A stretch of 64,000 nt of DNA from Dongia_A sp039808885 (lineage in GTDB: Bacteria > Pseudomonadota > Alphaproteobacteria > Dongiales > Dongiaceae), in the NCBI GenBank assembly GCA_039808885.1, contig JBDHTX010000002.1, forward strand, positions 176,122 through 240,121. Reading direction: 5' to 3'. Below are positions 9,909 to 18,798 of the stretch, piece by piece (positions within the stretch are counted from its first letter, which is position 1; each line of letters opens with the position of its first letter). The notes under the pieces were generated by a model that worked only from the letters and a program-made list of their open reading frames with translations, made no database searches and had not been told where the DNA came from. The translations under genes were made by a program, and so were the position numbers.

Positions 9909-10097
9909 TCGGCGAAAAGCGCTAGGCCGTTCGCACTAGGCCGCGGCCGGCGAGGCGCCCCATCCGCCGGCGACGGCCGCGACCTATCCTTAAGCATCAC
10001 CGCGCCTAGACTTCTGCTCATGCGGCGCGAAAGCCCTGGTTAGCCCTTGCCGGTCAGGATGGCCGGCATGCGTCACCTGTGACCAGGAGCGAATATT

Positions 10098-10529
10098 GTG
10101 TTGCGGATATTGCTGATCGATGACGAGGACGCGGTTCGCCGCGTGATCCAGCGCATGCTGGAGACGCTCGGCCATCGCGTCGACGAGGCCGAAAGCGGTC
10201 GCGGCGGATTGCTGGCCCTCCACGAAGCCTCCTATGACCTGGTGATCACCGACATCGTCATGCCCGGCATGGAGGGCACCGAGGTGGTCAGCATCGTCAA
10301 GCGGCAATGGCCGCAAGTCCCGGTCATCGCCATGTCGGGTGGCGGTCATATCGGCGACCCCGACAATCTGCGGACCGCGCGCGAGCTCGGCGCGGCTGCG
10401 ACCCTGCAGAAGCCGTTCCGGATGCAAGGCCTGCGGGCGGCGATCGATCAGGCCCGCGGGAAAGCGGATTGCGGCGAATCGGATGGCGACGAAACGGGTT
10501 GCGGCTGGGATTGCACCGCCACCTGCTGA
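10098..10529 (+). CDS. Single-domain response regulator (CheY-like receiver)
   Basis: This 143-residue protein is essentially one receiver domain with acidic pocket Asp8-Asp9, phospho-acceptor Asp52 in ITDIVMPGMEG, Ser80 and Lys105 in QKPF. The GTG at 10098 with GGAG upstream is the start. After residue 120 there is a short tail rich in Gly, Asp and Cys (GCGWDCTATC) with no recognised fold. No kinase lies next to it, so its partner is unknown. Confidence 0.88.
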   Translation: MLRILLIDDEDAVRRVIQRMLETLGHRVDEAESGRGGLLALHEASYDLVITDIVMPGMEGTEVVSIVKRQWPQVPVIAMSGGGHIGDPDNLRTARELGAAATLQKPFRMQGLRAAIDQARGKADCGESDGDETGCGWDCTATC

Positions 10530-10546
10530 ACCGTCGTGGCGGGAAA

Positions 10547-10599
10547 CCCGGCTGGACTTCGGCCCGGCTGGACTTCAGCCCGGCTAGACTTCGGCCCGG
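10547..10599. repeat. 16-bp tandem array over the PfkB kinase stop codon
   Basis: Three 16-bp units (10547-10562, 10563-10578, 10579-10594) plus a partial fourth share CCCGGCTGGACTTCGG with one or two changes. On the minus strand the unit at 10579-10594 contains the last kinase codons and its TAG; a C-to-T difference from the other units turns CAG into the stop. Confidence 0.85.
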
Positions 10600-11525
10600 C
10601 GCGGCATGTCGGCGCCACGGCGCGAGCAGGTGATGGCGGCGGCCCGCGCCGCGAATTCCAGCAGGGACGCCAGCTGACTCTCGGTCAGCGATGCGATGCC
10701 ATCGGGCGACATCCGGCCGTCCTCGGCAAGCCAGGTCAGCAGCGCCGCCTGGAAGGTATCGCCGGCGCCGACCGTGTCGATGACCGCCACGCGCGGGCTG
10801 CGGACCTCGGCCACCAGTCCGGACCGGGTCATGGCCAGGGCGCCGTGCTCGCCGCGGGTGGCGACCGCGAGGCAGACGCCGCGCTCCAGCCAGTCGCGCA
10901 GGATGTCGGCCTCGCTGGCGCCCGGATAGAGAAAGGCGATGTCCTCGACGCTCGCCTTCACCAGATGCGCCTGGGCGGTCAGCGCCGCCACGCGGCCGCG
11001 CCACAATTCGCGGTCGGGCACGATGCTGGGCCGCACATTCGGGTCATAGGAGATGAAGCGGCGGGGATTCTCCCGCGTCACCAGCGCCTCGAGGCTGCCC
11101 GCGGTCGGCTCCAGCGCGGTCGCGTAGGACCCGATATGGATGGCCCGGATCGCATCCGGCAGGCGCGCCGGCAGCTCCGCGCGCTCCAGCGAGCGATCGG
11201 CCGTCCCGTTCGTGTAGAAGGAATAGGTCGGCACGCCCTTGGCATCCAGCGCCACGACGGCGAGCGTGGTCGGCGCCTCGGTGCGCACGCACAGGCCGGT
11301 ATCGACCCGCTCCGCCGCCAGATAGCTGAGCAGGTTGTGGCCGAAGGGATCGGTCGAGACCTTGGCGAAGAAGCCGGTCGGCTGGCCGAGCCGGCTCAGC
11401 CCGATGGCGACGTTGAGCGGCGAGCCGCCGACCCGCGCATCCAGGGCGATGCCGCCGCCGGATCCGCCCGCCGGGCCCGCCGCCATGAACACGTCATACA
11501 GCGCGTCGCCGCAGCTCAGGATCAT
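10584..11525 (-). CDS. PfkB family sugar kinase, fructokinase-like
   Basis: This 313-residue ribokinase-fold enzyme phosphorylates a sugar with ATP. The N-terminal GG motif (ARVGGSPLNVAIGLSRLG) and the C-terminal PfkB signature DTVGAGDTFQAAL, with the catalytic Asp, are intact. It is the last gene of the sugar operon, starting three bases before the stop of the Dabb gene. With the adjacent lyxose/mannose isomerase a mannose-to-fructose-6-phosphate or lyxose-to-xylulose-5-phosphate route is possible; the substrate is not provable from sequence. Confidence 0.88.
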   Translation of the reverse strand: MILSCGDALYDVFMAAGPAGGSGGGIALDARVGGSPLNVAIGLSRLGQPTGFFAKVSTDPFGHNLLSYLAAERVDTGLCVRTEAPTTLAVVALDAKGVPTYSFYTNGTADRSLERAELPARLPDAIRAIHIGSYATALEPTAGSLEALVTRENPRRFISYDPNVRPSIVPDRELWRGRVAALTAQAHLVKASVEDIAFLYPGASEADILRDWLERGVCLAVATRGEHGALAMTRSGLVAEVRSPRVAVIDTVGAGDTFQAALLTWLAEDGRMSPDGIASLTESQLASLLEFAARAAAITCSRRGADMPRRAEV

Positions 11526-11528
11526 GGA

Positions 11529-11855
11529 TCAGCTCCGCGCCCGCGGCACTTCGAGATCGTAGACCAGGATGCCCTCGATCCCGCCTTGCGCCGCCGCCAC
11601 CAGCTTGCGGCCAGTCGCCTGGTGCTGCGGATCGGCGAGGTAGGCGTCGCGCGCCTCCGCGTTGCGGAAATCGACGATGAAGCCCTCGGCATAGCCCTTG
11701 TCCATGCCTTCTTCCGGGCTGACATTGGCGCCGATATGCACCGCCTGGATTCCGGGCAGGCGATCCTTCAGCTCCGCGATCTCGGCGAACAGGGCGCGGC
11801 GCTGCTCCGGCGCGATCTCGCGGCGAAAGCGGATGAACACGCAATGGCGGATCAT
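11529..11855 (-). CDS. Dabb family (stress-responsive A/B barrel) protein
   Basis: This 108-residue protein has the dimeric alpha-beta barrel pattern: MIRHCVFIRFR at the start, a central GIQAVHIGANVSPEE, then GYAEGFIVDFRNAEARDAYLADPQHQ. Members are small cytosolic proteins found next to catabolic enzymes; a defined activity is rarely known. The ATG at 11855 has GAGG about eight bases upstream and lies eight bases after the isomerase stop, so it is within the sugar operon. Confidence 0.82.
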   Translation of the reverse strand: MIRHCVFIRFRREIAPEQRRALFAEIAELKDRLPGIQAVHIGANVSPEEGMDKGYAEGFIVDFRNAEARDAYLADPQHQATGRKLVAAAQGGIEGILVYDLEVPRARS

Positions 11856-11863
11856 GGCCGGCC

Positions 11864-12544
11864 TCAAAGCTTGGCGTAGTCGGGAACGATCAGGCGATAC
11901 GGCGGCTCATCCTCTTCCACGTCGGGGAAGCGCGAGACCATGTCAAGGAAGTAGTTGTCGGTCTCGTCGTCGTTGACCACCGACACCTCGCCGACCAGGG
12001 AATCGCCGCCGGCGCCCCAGAAGGAATGCAGGTGGCCGGGCTCGAGCGTGATCGAGCAGCCGGGCTGGATCCGCACCACGCCGCCGGCCTTCACCTCGTG
12101 CTCGATGCCGTCCATGCGCACCACGACCGGCTTGTCCTGGTCGGCGCCGCCGCCCGGCTTGGCGTTGTAGAGCTGCACTTCCAGCGGCGCGCCGCCGCGC
12201 ACGATGATGTCCTCGGTCTTCACGCCGTGGGTGTGCATCGGCGTGATCTGGTTCCTGCGCGAGATCATGATCTTCTCGGCATAGACCATGCCGCCGCCGC
12301 GGCGCAGATTCTCCTGGCTGCCGTTGCGGATGGTGAACAGCAGCAGGCCGGTATCCTCGAAATCGCCGCGGCCGAAATCGGTGATGTCCCAGCCGAGCCG
12401 GGCGCGGATCGCCTCGCGCGCGCGGTGCTTGTTGCGCTTCCAGTCGTCGGGCGTCCAGGTGGCGAATTCCGGCATCTTGAAGCCGAAGGAAGCGATGAAC
12501 CTCTCGCCCTCGCGGATGATCTCGTTCAGTTCGGAGCGTTTCAT
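11864..12544 (-). CDS. D-lyxose/D-mannose ketol-isomerase family protein
   Basis: This 226-residue cupin enzyme matches the D-lyxose isomerase family, which interconverts D-lyxose and D-xylulose and often D-mannose and D-fructose. Metal ligands are apparent in ITPMHTHGVKTEDI (two His and a Glu) and GHLHSFWG (His). The ATG at 12544 follows a perfect AGGAGG-like site. Position between GMC oxidoreductases and the PfkB kinase supports a role in feeding a keto sugar to phosphorylation. Confidence 0.85.
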   Translation of the reverse strand: MKRSELNEIIREGERFIASFGFKMPEFATWTPDDWKRNKHRAREAIRARLGWDITDFGRGDFEDTGLLLFTIRNGSQENLRRGGGMVYAEKIMISRRNQITPMHTHGVKTEDIIVRGGAPLEVQLYNAKPGGGADQDKPVVVRMDGIEHEVKAGGVVRIQPGCSITLEPGHLHSFWGAGGDSLVGEVSVVNDDETDNYFLDMVSRFPDVEEDEPPYRLIVPDYAKL

Positions 12545-12574
12545 GGGCAACCTCCTATGACGCGGCGGACAGTT

Positions 12575-14224
12575 CTAAGCCTTCGCTTGGGCCGCGAAGG
12601 CCTGGTCCGGAATATCGACGGCGGCGGGCGGCAGGGCCGGCAGCCCCCGGATGAGATCGGCCGCCCGCTCGCCGATCATGATGCTTGGGCCGTTGGTGTT
12701 CGATGAGACGACGCTTGGCATAATCGACGAGTCGCAGACGCGCAAGCCTTCCAGTCCGTGCACCTTCAGATCCGGCGCCACCACCGCCATCTGGTCGGTG
12801 CCCATCTTGCAGGTGCCGACGGGATGGTGGTCTGTCTTGGCGTTCTTCCAGGCGAACCGGATCAGGTCCTCCTGCCGGGTCACCGCCGGCCCCGGCACCA
12901 CCTCCTGCTGCACGAAGGGCTTCAGCGCCTTCTGCCGCATGATCTCGCGGGCCAGTTCCAGGCCCTTCAGCGACATCTCGCGGTCATACGGATCGTCCCA
13001 GTAGTTCGGATCGATCAGCGGTGCTGCCGACGGATCGGCGCTGGCCAGCCGCACGGTCCCGCGCGAGCGCGGATGCAGGAAGGCGGAATTGAGCGTGACG
13101 CCGGTGTTGCGCAGCTTCGCCACCCCGGCCTCGATGCCCGAGCCCAGACCCAGGTGGAACTGGATGTCGGGCGAGCGCGCGCCGCGGTCGGCGAACCAGA
13201 AGCCGCCGGTCTCGAACAGGCTGGAGGAGACCGGCCCCGTCTTGAACAGCACATACTGGATGCCGGCCCACAGCGCCCGGTGCGGCTTGGCGTAGTTGTC
13301 GTAGGTGTGCTCGCCGGTGCATTCGCAGATCACGAACAGGTCGAGGTGGTCCTGCAGGTTCCCGCCCACCCCCGGCAAGTCATGCACGACCGGAACGCCG
13401 ATTGCGCGCAGGTGATCGGCCGGGCCGATGCCCGATTGCAGCAGCAGCTTGGGCGAGCCGATGGCCCCGCTCGATACCACCACTTCGCGCGCGGCGCGCA
13501 GCACCGTGGCCGCCCCGCCCCGCTCGCTGACCTCGACGCCGACGGCGCGGCCCTTCTCCACCACGATGCGCAATGCCTGGGCGCCGGTCTTCACCGTCAG
13601 GTTGGCGCGGCCCAAAGCCGGCTTCAGGAACGCGCTGGCGGTGGAGGAGCGCCGCGCGGCGCGCGTGGTCAGCTGGTAGAAGCCGGCCCCCGCCTGCACC
13701 GCGCCGTTGAAATCGACGTTGTAGGGAACCCCGGCCTCCTGCGCGGCGCGGATATAGGCGTCGCAGATCGGCGGCGGGTTGACGGGCGCCGAGACGCCGA
13801 GCGGCCCGCCATAGGAATGGTAGGCGTTGACGATGCGCTGGTTGTCCTCGGAGCGCTTGAAATAGGGCAGCACGTCGCGATAGCCCCAGCCGCCGCAATT
13901 GCTGTCCTTGACCCAGCTTTCGTAGTCCAGCGGATTGCCGCGGGTGTAGAGCTGCGCGTTGATCGAGGAGCCGCCGCCGATCACCTTGGCCTGGGTGAAG
14001 CGCAGCACGCGGCCGCCCATGTGCTTCTGCGGCACGGTGTGCCAGCCCCAGGAGCCGATGCCCTTGGTCATCTTGGCGAAGCCCGCCGGCATGTGGAACA
14101 GCGGATGGCCGTCGGTGCCGCCGGCTTCCAGCAGCAGCACCTTGACCGCCGGATCTTCGCTCAACCGCGCGGCCAGCACGCAGCCCGCCGAGCCTCCCCC
14201 GGTGATGATGTAGTCGTAGCTCAT
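12575..14224 (-). CDS. GMC family oxidoreductase, choline dehydrogenase-like
   Basis: This 549-residue FAD flavoenzyme oxidises an alcohol. It has the N-terminal dinucleotide motif ITGGGSAGCVLAARL, GMC signature 1 (VIGGGSSINAQLYTRG), signature 2 (SSGAIGSPKLLLQSGIG) and the active-site His in HHPVGTCKMG. The ATG at 14224 overlaps the stop of the preceding GMC gene by four bases (ATGA). It belongs to the sugar ABC operon, so a sugar or polyol may be the substrate, although sequence is closest in style to choline/alcohol dehydrogenases. Confidence 0.9.
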   Translation of the reverse strand: MSYDYIITGGGSAGCVLAARLSEDPAVKVLLLEAGGTDGHPLFHMPAGFAKMTKGIGSWGWHTVPQKHMGGRVLRFTQAKVIGGGSSINAQLYTRGNPLDYESWVKDSNCGGWGYRDVLPYFKRSEDNQRIVNAYHSYGGPLGVSAPVNPPPICDAYIRAAQEAGVPYNVDFNGAVQAGAGFYQLTTRAARRSSTASAFLKPALGRANLTVKTGAQALRIVVEKGRAVGVEVSERGGAATVLRAAREVVVSSGAIGSPKLLLQSGIGPADHLRAIGVPVVHDLPGVGGNLQDHLDLFVICECTGEHTYDNYAKPHRALWAGIQYVLFKTGPVSSSLFETGGFWFADRGARSPDIQFHLGLGSGIEAGVAKLRNTGVTLNSAFLHPRSRGTVRLASADPSAAPLIDPNYWDDPYDREMSLKGLELAREIMRQKALKPFVQQEVVPGPAVTRQEDLIRFAWKNAKTDHHPVGTCKMGTDQMAVVAPDLKVHGLEGLRVCDSSIMPSVVSSNTNGPSIMIGERAADLIRGLPALPPAAVDIPDQAFAAQAKA

Positions 14225-15726
14225 GAATTGAGATCCCGATGGCGGATGTGATCGGCGACGCGCAAGGCCTGCGCCGCCACGGTCAGCGACGGGTTGACCG
14301 CCGCCGAATTGGGCAGGAAGCCGGCATCGACGACGAAGAGATTGTCGTGGTCGAAGGCGCGGCAGAACGGGTCGAGCGCCGCCTTGGCCGGGTCGTCGCC
14401 CATGCGTACGGTGCCGCATTGATGCGAGACGACCTTGCGGTCGAAGGGCCGGCTGAGCACGACCGGATAGCCGGCGGCGCGGAAGATCTCCTTCATCTTC
14501 GCGACCAGCCTGTTGTGCGGCCCCATATTCGAGCGCTGCCAGTCCAGCACGATGCGCGCGCCATCCACCCGCACGCGGCTATCCGGATTCGGCAGGTCCT
14601 CGCTCATCCCGTACCAGTCGATGGCGTGGCCGCTCATGATCGAGAGCGCCCATTCCGGCGCCCATCGAATGTTGGCCTTCAGGATCGGGCCGGTGACGCG
14701 CCCGAGCAGCTGCACGTTGCCCAGCGGTTTCCCGCCATTGCCGTCCGACAGGTAGAAATCGTTGAAGCCGATGGTCTTCTGGTAGACGCAGGTGTTGCGT
14801 CGGCGCGGGTCGATGGCCAGCACCGCGCTGGTGTTGTGATTCATGAAATGCCGGCCGACCTGGTCGGAACCATTGGCGAGGCCGCGCGGGTTCTTCCCGT
14901 CGGCCGAGCGCAACAGCAGCACCGCCGACATCACCGCCCCGGCCGAGAGCGCCACCAGTTTCGGCGCCAGGCGATGCTCCGCGCCATCCTTCCGATAGAC
15001 GACGGCCGCGACGCGCTTGCCGGCCGCGTCGGATTCCAGCCGCGTCACCTCGGCGCCGGTCTCCAGCGTGATGTCGGGGTCCTGCAGCGCGCGGGCGAGG
15101 CCGCAGGTCTCGGCATCCATCTTGCCGGTGAAGCTGTCGGGATGCGCGTCCCAGCCGGTCGCGGCGCGCTTCAGCCAGGCCTGGTGATCGACGCCGAGCG
15201 GCAGCGAGAACGGATGCAGGCCAAGCGATTTCAGCTCCGCCCGCGCCCGCGCGATGGGCGCCTCGTCCGGCACCGGCGGAAACGGATACTGCGCCGAATG
15301 CGCCGGCTCGGTCGGATCCTCGCCCAGGGCGCCGCGCACCCGGTAGAGCGCCTCGGCCCGGGAATACCAGGGCTCCAGCTCCTCATAGGGGAACGGCCAG
15401 GCCGGCGACACGCCGCCGTCATGCTCCAGCTCGGCGAAATCCTCCCTGCGATAGCGGATCAGCACCGCGCCGTAGAGCTTGGTGTTGCCGCCGACATAGT
15501 AGTAGTTGCCCGGATTGAACGGGCTGCCGTGCTGGTCGTACCAGGTCTCCTTGGGACGGTAGTGGCCGCGCTGGAAGATCGCGCGGGCGTCGCGCGTCTC
15601 CGGCGTGTCGGGAATCCGGCTGCCGCGCTCCAGGATCAGGACCCGGGCGCCGCTGCCGGCCAGGCCGGCCGCCAGCGTGGCGCCGCCCATGCCGGAGCCG
15701 ATGATGACGATATCGGGCGAGCTCAT
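14221..15726 (-). CDS. GMC family oxidoreductase, sugar dehydrogenase-like
   Basis: This 501-residue flavoenzyme is a different GMC branch from its neighbour. The FAD motif is IIGSGMGGATLAAGL, the middle has YYYVGGNTKLYGAVLIRYR, and the C-terminus has SHQCGTVRMG and NSAAVNPSLTVAAQALRVADHI, as in glucoside 3-dehydrogenase and gluconate dehydrogenase-like subunits. No Tat signal is present, so it is probably cytoplasmic. It starts two bases before the stop-proximal end of the ATPase gene and overlaps the second GMC gene. Substrate is likely the sugar imported by the operon's transporter (inference). Confidence 0.88.
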   Translation of the reverse strand: MSSPDIVIIGSGMGGATLAAGLAGSGARVLILERGSRIPDTPETRDARAIFQRGHYRPKETWYDQHGSPFNPGNYYYVGGNTKLYGAVLIRYRREDFAELEHDGGVSPAWPFPYEELEPWYSRAEALYRVRGALGEDPTEPAHSAQYPFPPVPDEAPIARARAELKSLGLHPFSLPLGVDHQAWLKRAATGWDAHPDSFTGKMDAETCGLARALQDPDITLETGAEVTRLESDAAGKRVAAVVYRKDGAEHRLAPKLVALSAGAVMSAVLLLRSADGKNPRGLANGSDQVGRHFMNHNTSAVLAIDPRRRNTCVYQKTIGFNDFYLSDGNGGKPLGNVQLLGRVTGPILKANIRWAPEWALSIMSGHAIDWYGMSEDLPNPDSRVRVDGARIVLDWQRSNMGPHNRLVAKMKEIFRAAGYPVVLSRPFDRKVVSHQCGTVRMGDDPAKAALDPFCRAFDHDNLFVVDAGFLPNSAAVNPSLTVAAQALRVADHIRHRDLNS

Positions 15727-15728
15727 GC

Positions 15729-16844
15729 TCAGGCGATGCGGCGCTCGCTCTTCGGATCGAAGAACACCGCCTTGTCCATGTTGAAGGCGAAGGGCACCGT
15801 CGTGTGCGGCGCCACCTGCATGTCGGAGCGCATGCGCCCGATCACCTCGCGCCCGCCCAGCCGCGTCACCACGTAGGTGTCGGCGCCCGCCGGCTCGACC
15901 ACCTCGACGTGGCAATCGGCCTTGACCACGCCGGCCGAGATGCGGTCGGCGCCGCTCTCGTCGGTGATCGCCTCGGGCCTGAGGCCGAAGATCACCTCCT
16001 GGCCCGCATGGGCGCGCAGCGCCGCGTCGTTGGCGCCGGCCTTCAAGTGCAGCGGCGGATTGCCGTCGCGCGCCAGCACCACGGCGCAGCCCGCGCCGTT
16101 CGCCTCGATCTTGGCCGGGATCAGGTTCATCGCCGGCGAGCCCATGAAATCCGCCACGAACAGATTGGCCGGGTTGTTGTAGATCTCATGCGGGGTGCCG
16201 AATTGCTGCAGCAGCCCGTCGCGCAGCACGGCGATCTTGGTGGCCAGCGTCATCGCCTCGATCTGGTCGTGGGTCACGTAGACGATGGTGGTCTTCATCG
16301 ACTGGTGCAGGCGCTTGATCTCGGTCCGCATGTCGACGCGCAGCTTGGCGTCAAGGTTGCTGAGCGGCTCGTCGAACAGGAAGACCTGCGGGTTGCGCAC
16401 CAGGGCGCGCCCCATGGCCACGCGCTGGCGCTGGCCGCCGGACAGCTGGCTCGGCTTGCGGTCGAGCAGGTGGCTGATCTGCAGGGTCTTGGCGACCTCG
16501 GTCACCGCCTTGTCGCGCTCGGGCTTCGGCACGCCGCGCATCTCCATGCCGAAGGCGATGTTCTGCGCCACGCTCATGTTGGGATAGAGCGCGTAGGACT
16601 GGAACACCATGGCGATGTCGCGCTGCGAGGGATGCAGGTCGTTGACCGCGCGGCCGTTGATGCGGATCTCGCCCTCGGAGATGGATTCCAGCCCGGCGAT
16701 GGTGTTCAGCAGAGTCGACTTGCCGCAGCCCGAGGGTCCGACCAGGACCAGGAAGCCGCCCTCCTCGATCTGCAGGTCGATGCCCTTCAGCACGTCCACC
16801 GCGCCGAACCGCTTGTGCAGGTTGTTGATCTCGAGAAATGCCAT
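15729..16844 (-). CDS. Sugar ABC transporter ATP-binding protein (UgpC/MalK type)
   Basis: This 371-residue ATPase energises the adjacent permeases. Walker A GPSGCGKST (about residues 38-46), the signature LSGGQRQRVAMGRAL, Walker B VFLFDEPLSNLD and the switch His in YVTHDQ are intact, followed by a TOBE/MalK-type regulatory domain (VIFGLRPEAI). The ATG at 16844 follows GAGGTGAG by five bases. It lies between the second permease and the GMC genes of the operon. Confidence 0.95.
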   Translation of the reverse strand: MAFLEINNLHKRFGAVDVLKGIDLQIEEGGFLVLVGPSGCGKSTLLNTIAGLESISEGEIRINGRAVNDLHPSQRDIAMVFQSYALYPNMSVAQNIAFGMEMRGVPKPERDKAVTEVAKTLQISHLLDRKPSQLSGGQRQRVAMGRALVRNPQVFLFDEPLSNLDAKLRVDMRTEIKRLHQSMKTTIVYVTHDQIEAMTLATKIAVLRDGLLQQFGTPHEIYNNPANLFVADFMGSPAMNLIPAKIEANGAGCAVVLARDGNPPLHLKAGANDAALRAHAGQEVIFGLRPEAITDESGADRISAGVVKADCHVEVVEPAGADTYVVTRLGGREVIGRMRSDMQVAPHTTVPFAFNMDKAVFFDPKSERRIA

Positions 16845-16852
16845 CGGACTCA

Positions 16853-16890
16853 CCTCAACCTTTCCCATCAGCCTTTCCCCATCAGCCTTT
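16853..16890. repeat. 13-14 bp tandem array over the permease stop codon
   Basis: On the minus strand AAAGGCTGATGGGG, AAAGGCTGATGGG and AAAGGTTGAGG follow each other at 16890-16877, 16876-16864 and 16863-16853. The first copy carries the permease stop TGA; each later copy also contains a TGA. The array also supplies the GAGG ribosome site of the ATPase gene. Confidence 0.85.
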
Positions 16891-17763
16891 CACTGCGCCG
16901 GCCATCAGCCCGCGCACGAAATACCGGCCGGAGACGACATAGACGACGAGCGTCGGCAGCGCCGCCAGGATCGCGCCGGCGAAGTGCACGTTGTATTCCT
17001 TCACGCCCGTGGAGGACGAAACCAGGTTGTTCAGCGCGATCGTCACCGGCTGCGAATCGAAATCCGCGAAGGACGCGCCGAACAGGAAGTCGTTCCAGAT
17101 GTTGGTGAACTGCCAGATCACCGTCACCACGATGATCGGCCCCGAGCTGGGCAGCAGGATGCGCCAGAAGATCCGGAAGAAGCCGGCGCCGTCGATCTGC
17201 GCGGCGCGGATCAGCTCGGTCGGGAAGGCGTCGTAGTAGTTGCGGAAGAACAGCGTGGTGAAGCCGAGGCCGTAGACCACGTGCACCAGGATCAGCCCCG
17301 GCGTCGACCCGGCGAGGCCGAGCAGGCCCAGGATGCGCGCCATCGGGATCAGCACGATCTGGAACGGGATGAAGCAGGCGAAGAGCAGCAGGCCGAAGAC
17401 GATGCCGTCGCCGCGGAACCGCCACTTGGTCAGCACGTAGCCGTTCATGGCGCCGAGCAAGGTCGACATGGCGACCGCCGGGATCACCATCAGCACGGAA
17501 TTCAGGAAATAGGGCTTGAGGCCGGTCGGCTGCACGCCGATCTGCGCCGTCGACCAGGCGCTGCGCCACGGGTCGAGGGTGAACAGCTGGGGCAGCGACA
17601 TCATGTTGCCCTGGCGGATCTCGTCCAGCGGCTTCACCGAGTTCACCAGCATCACGTAGAGCGGCAGCAGGTAGTAGACCGCGAAGAGCAGGAGCACGGC
17701 GTAGATCAAAGCGCGCACCAGCACCGAGGTGCGGACGGCCGATTCGGGCGAGGCTTGTGCCAT
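16882..17763 (-). CDS. Sugar ABC transporter permease (MalG/UgpE type)
   Basis: This 293-residue inner-membrane protein has six predicted segments and the EAA loop ELIRAAQIDGAGFFRIFWRILLPSSGP that contacts the ATPase. It starts MAQASPESAV with the ATG overlapping the stop of the first permease by one base (TGATG), so the two are translationally coupled. Its stop lies inside a short tandem array. It forms a heterodimer with the upstream permease. Confidence 0.95.
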   Translation of the reverse strand: MAQASPESAVRTSVLVRALIYAVLLLFAVYYLLPLYVMLVNSVKPLDEIRQGNMMSLPQLFTLDPWRSAWSTAQIGVQPTGLKPYFLNSVLMVIPAVAMSTLLGAMNGYVLTKWRFRGDGIVFGLLLFACFIPFQIVLIPMARILGLLGLAGSTPGLILVHVVYGLGFTTLFFRNYYDAFPTELIRAAQIDGAGFFRIFWRILLPSSGPIIVVTVIWQFTNIWNDFLFGASFADFDSQPVTIALNNLVSSSTGVKEYNVHFAGAILAALPTLVVYVVSGRYFVRGLMAGAVKG

Positions 17764-18695
17764 CAGCGTCGCCCTCCGCGCAGCTCGCTGTAGAGATAGG
17801 GCACGATCACGCTGGCGATCATCATCAGCATGATGACGGCGGAGGCGGCGCCGATGCCCATCTCGTTGCGGGTGAAGGTGTAGGAATACATGAAGGTGGC
17901 CGGCAATTCGGTCGCCCGGCCGGGGCCGCCATTGGTCAGCGCGATCACCAGGTCGTAGGACTTGATGGCGAGATGCGCCAGGACCACGAAGACGGAGAGG
18001 AAGGCCGGCCGCAGGATCGGAATGATGATGCGGCGGTAGAGCTGGAAGTTGGAGGCGCCGTCGATCTGCGCCGCCTTGATGATCTCGTTGTCGATGCCGC
18101 GCAGGCCGGCCAGGAACATGGCCATGACGAAGCCGGAGGATTGCCACACCGCGGCAATGACGATGCAGTAGATCGCCATCTTGCCGTCCTTGATCCAGGT
18201 GAAGCTGAAGCTTTCCCAGCCCCAGTTCTGCATGATGTGCTCCAGGCCGATGCCGGGATCGAGGAACCACTTCCAGGCAGTGCCGGTGACGATGAAGGAC
18301 AGCGCCATCGGATAGAGGTAGATCGGCCGCAGCAGGCCCTCGATGCGGATCTTCTGGTCGATCAGGATGGCGAGGCACAGGCCCATCGCCGAGCAGATCA
18401 GGATGTAGAGCGAGCCGAAGATTCCGAGATTCGCCAGCGCGGTGATCCAGTTCCGGAAGCCCCACAGCTTGACGTAGTTGTCCCAGCCCACCCAGTTGAA
18501 GCTCGGCAGGATCTTGGAATCGGTGAAGGACAGCAGGCCGGTGAACAGGATGAAGCCGTAGACCACGACCAGGATGACGCCGAAGCTCGGCGCCAGCACG
18601 AGCTTCGGCAAAGCCCGCTGCAGCCATTCCGTGGCGCCGGATGCGCGCCGTGCCGGCGCCCGGCCGATTGACGCTGTCCCCTGGGATACGCTCAT
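17763..18695 (-). CDS. Sugar ABC transporter permease (MalF/UgpA type)
   Basis: This 310-residue membrane protein carries the EAA loop IIKAAQIDGASNFQLYRRIIIPILRP and the NGGPGRAT motif common to carbohydrate CUT1 permeases. The ATG at 18695 follows GGGAGG by five bases; the frame is open farther up but has no ribosome site. It is the first of the two permeases, about 100 bases after the binding-protein gene, with a hairpin between them. Confidence 0.95.
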   Translation of the reverse strand: MSVSQGTASIGRAPARRASGATEWLQRALPKLVLAPSFGVILVVVYGFILFTGLLSFTDSKILPSFNWVGWDNYVKLWGFRNWITALANLGIFGSLYILICSAMGLCLAILIDQKIRIEGLLRPIYLYPMALSFIVTGTAWKWFLDPGIGLEHIMQNWGWESFSFTWIKDGKMAIYCIVIAAVWQSSGFVMAMFLAGLRGIDNEIIKAAQIDGASNFQLYRRIIIPILRPAFLSVFVVLAHLAIKSYDLVIALTNGGPGRATELPATFMYSYTFTRNEMGIGAASAVIMLMMIASVIVPYLYSELRGGRR

Positions 18696-18744
18696 CCCAT
18701 CCTCCCAAACCTGGCTTGCCGTGTCGGCGTCACGCCGGCGGAGG

Positions 18745-18771
18745 GGCGGACCGGGCAAATCCCGGCCCGCC
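18745..18771 (-). other. Hairpin between sugar binding-protein and permease genes
   Basis: GGCGGGCCGGG and CCCGGTCCGCC form an 11-bp stem with one G-U pair and a five-base loop. Such hairpins after binding-protein genes usually protect the upstream mRNA and keep the binding protein in excess. Confidence 0.55.
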
Positions 18772-18798
18772 GGCTCCAGCCTGATGCGCCGCTTCTCG

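Noticed and set aside
9909..10097. Small RNA or gene in the gap after the RND pump
   Set aside because: Only short, weak inverted repeats and no promoter-terminator pair are visible.
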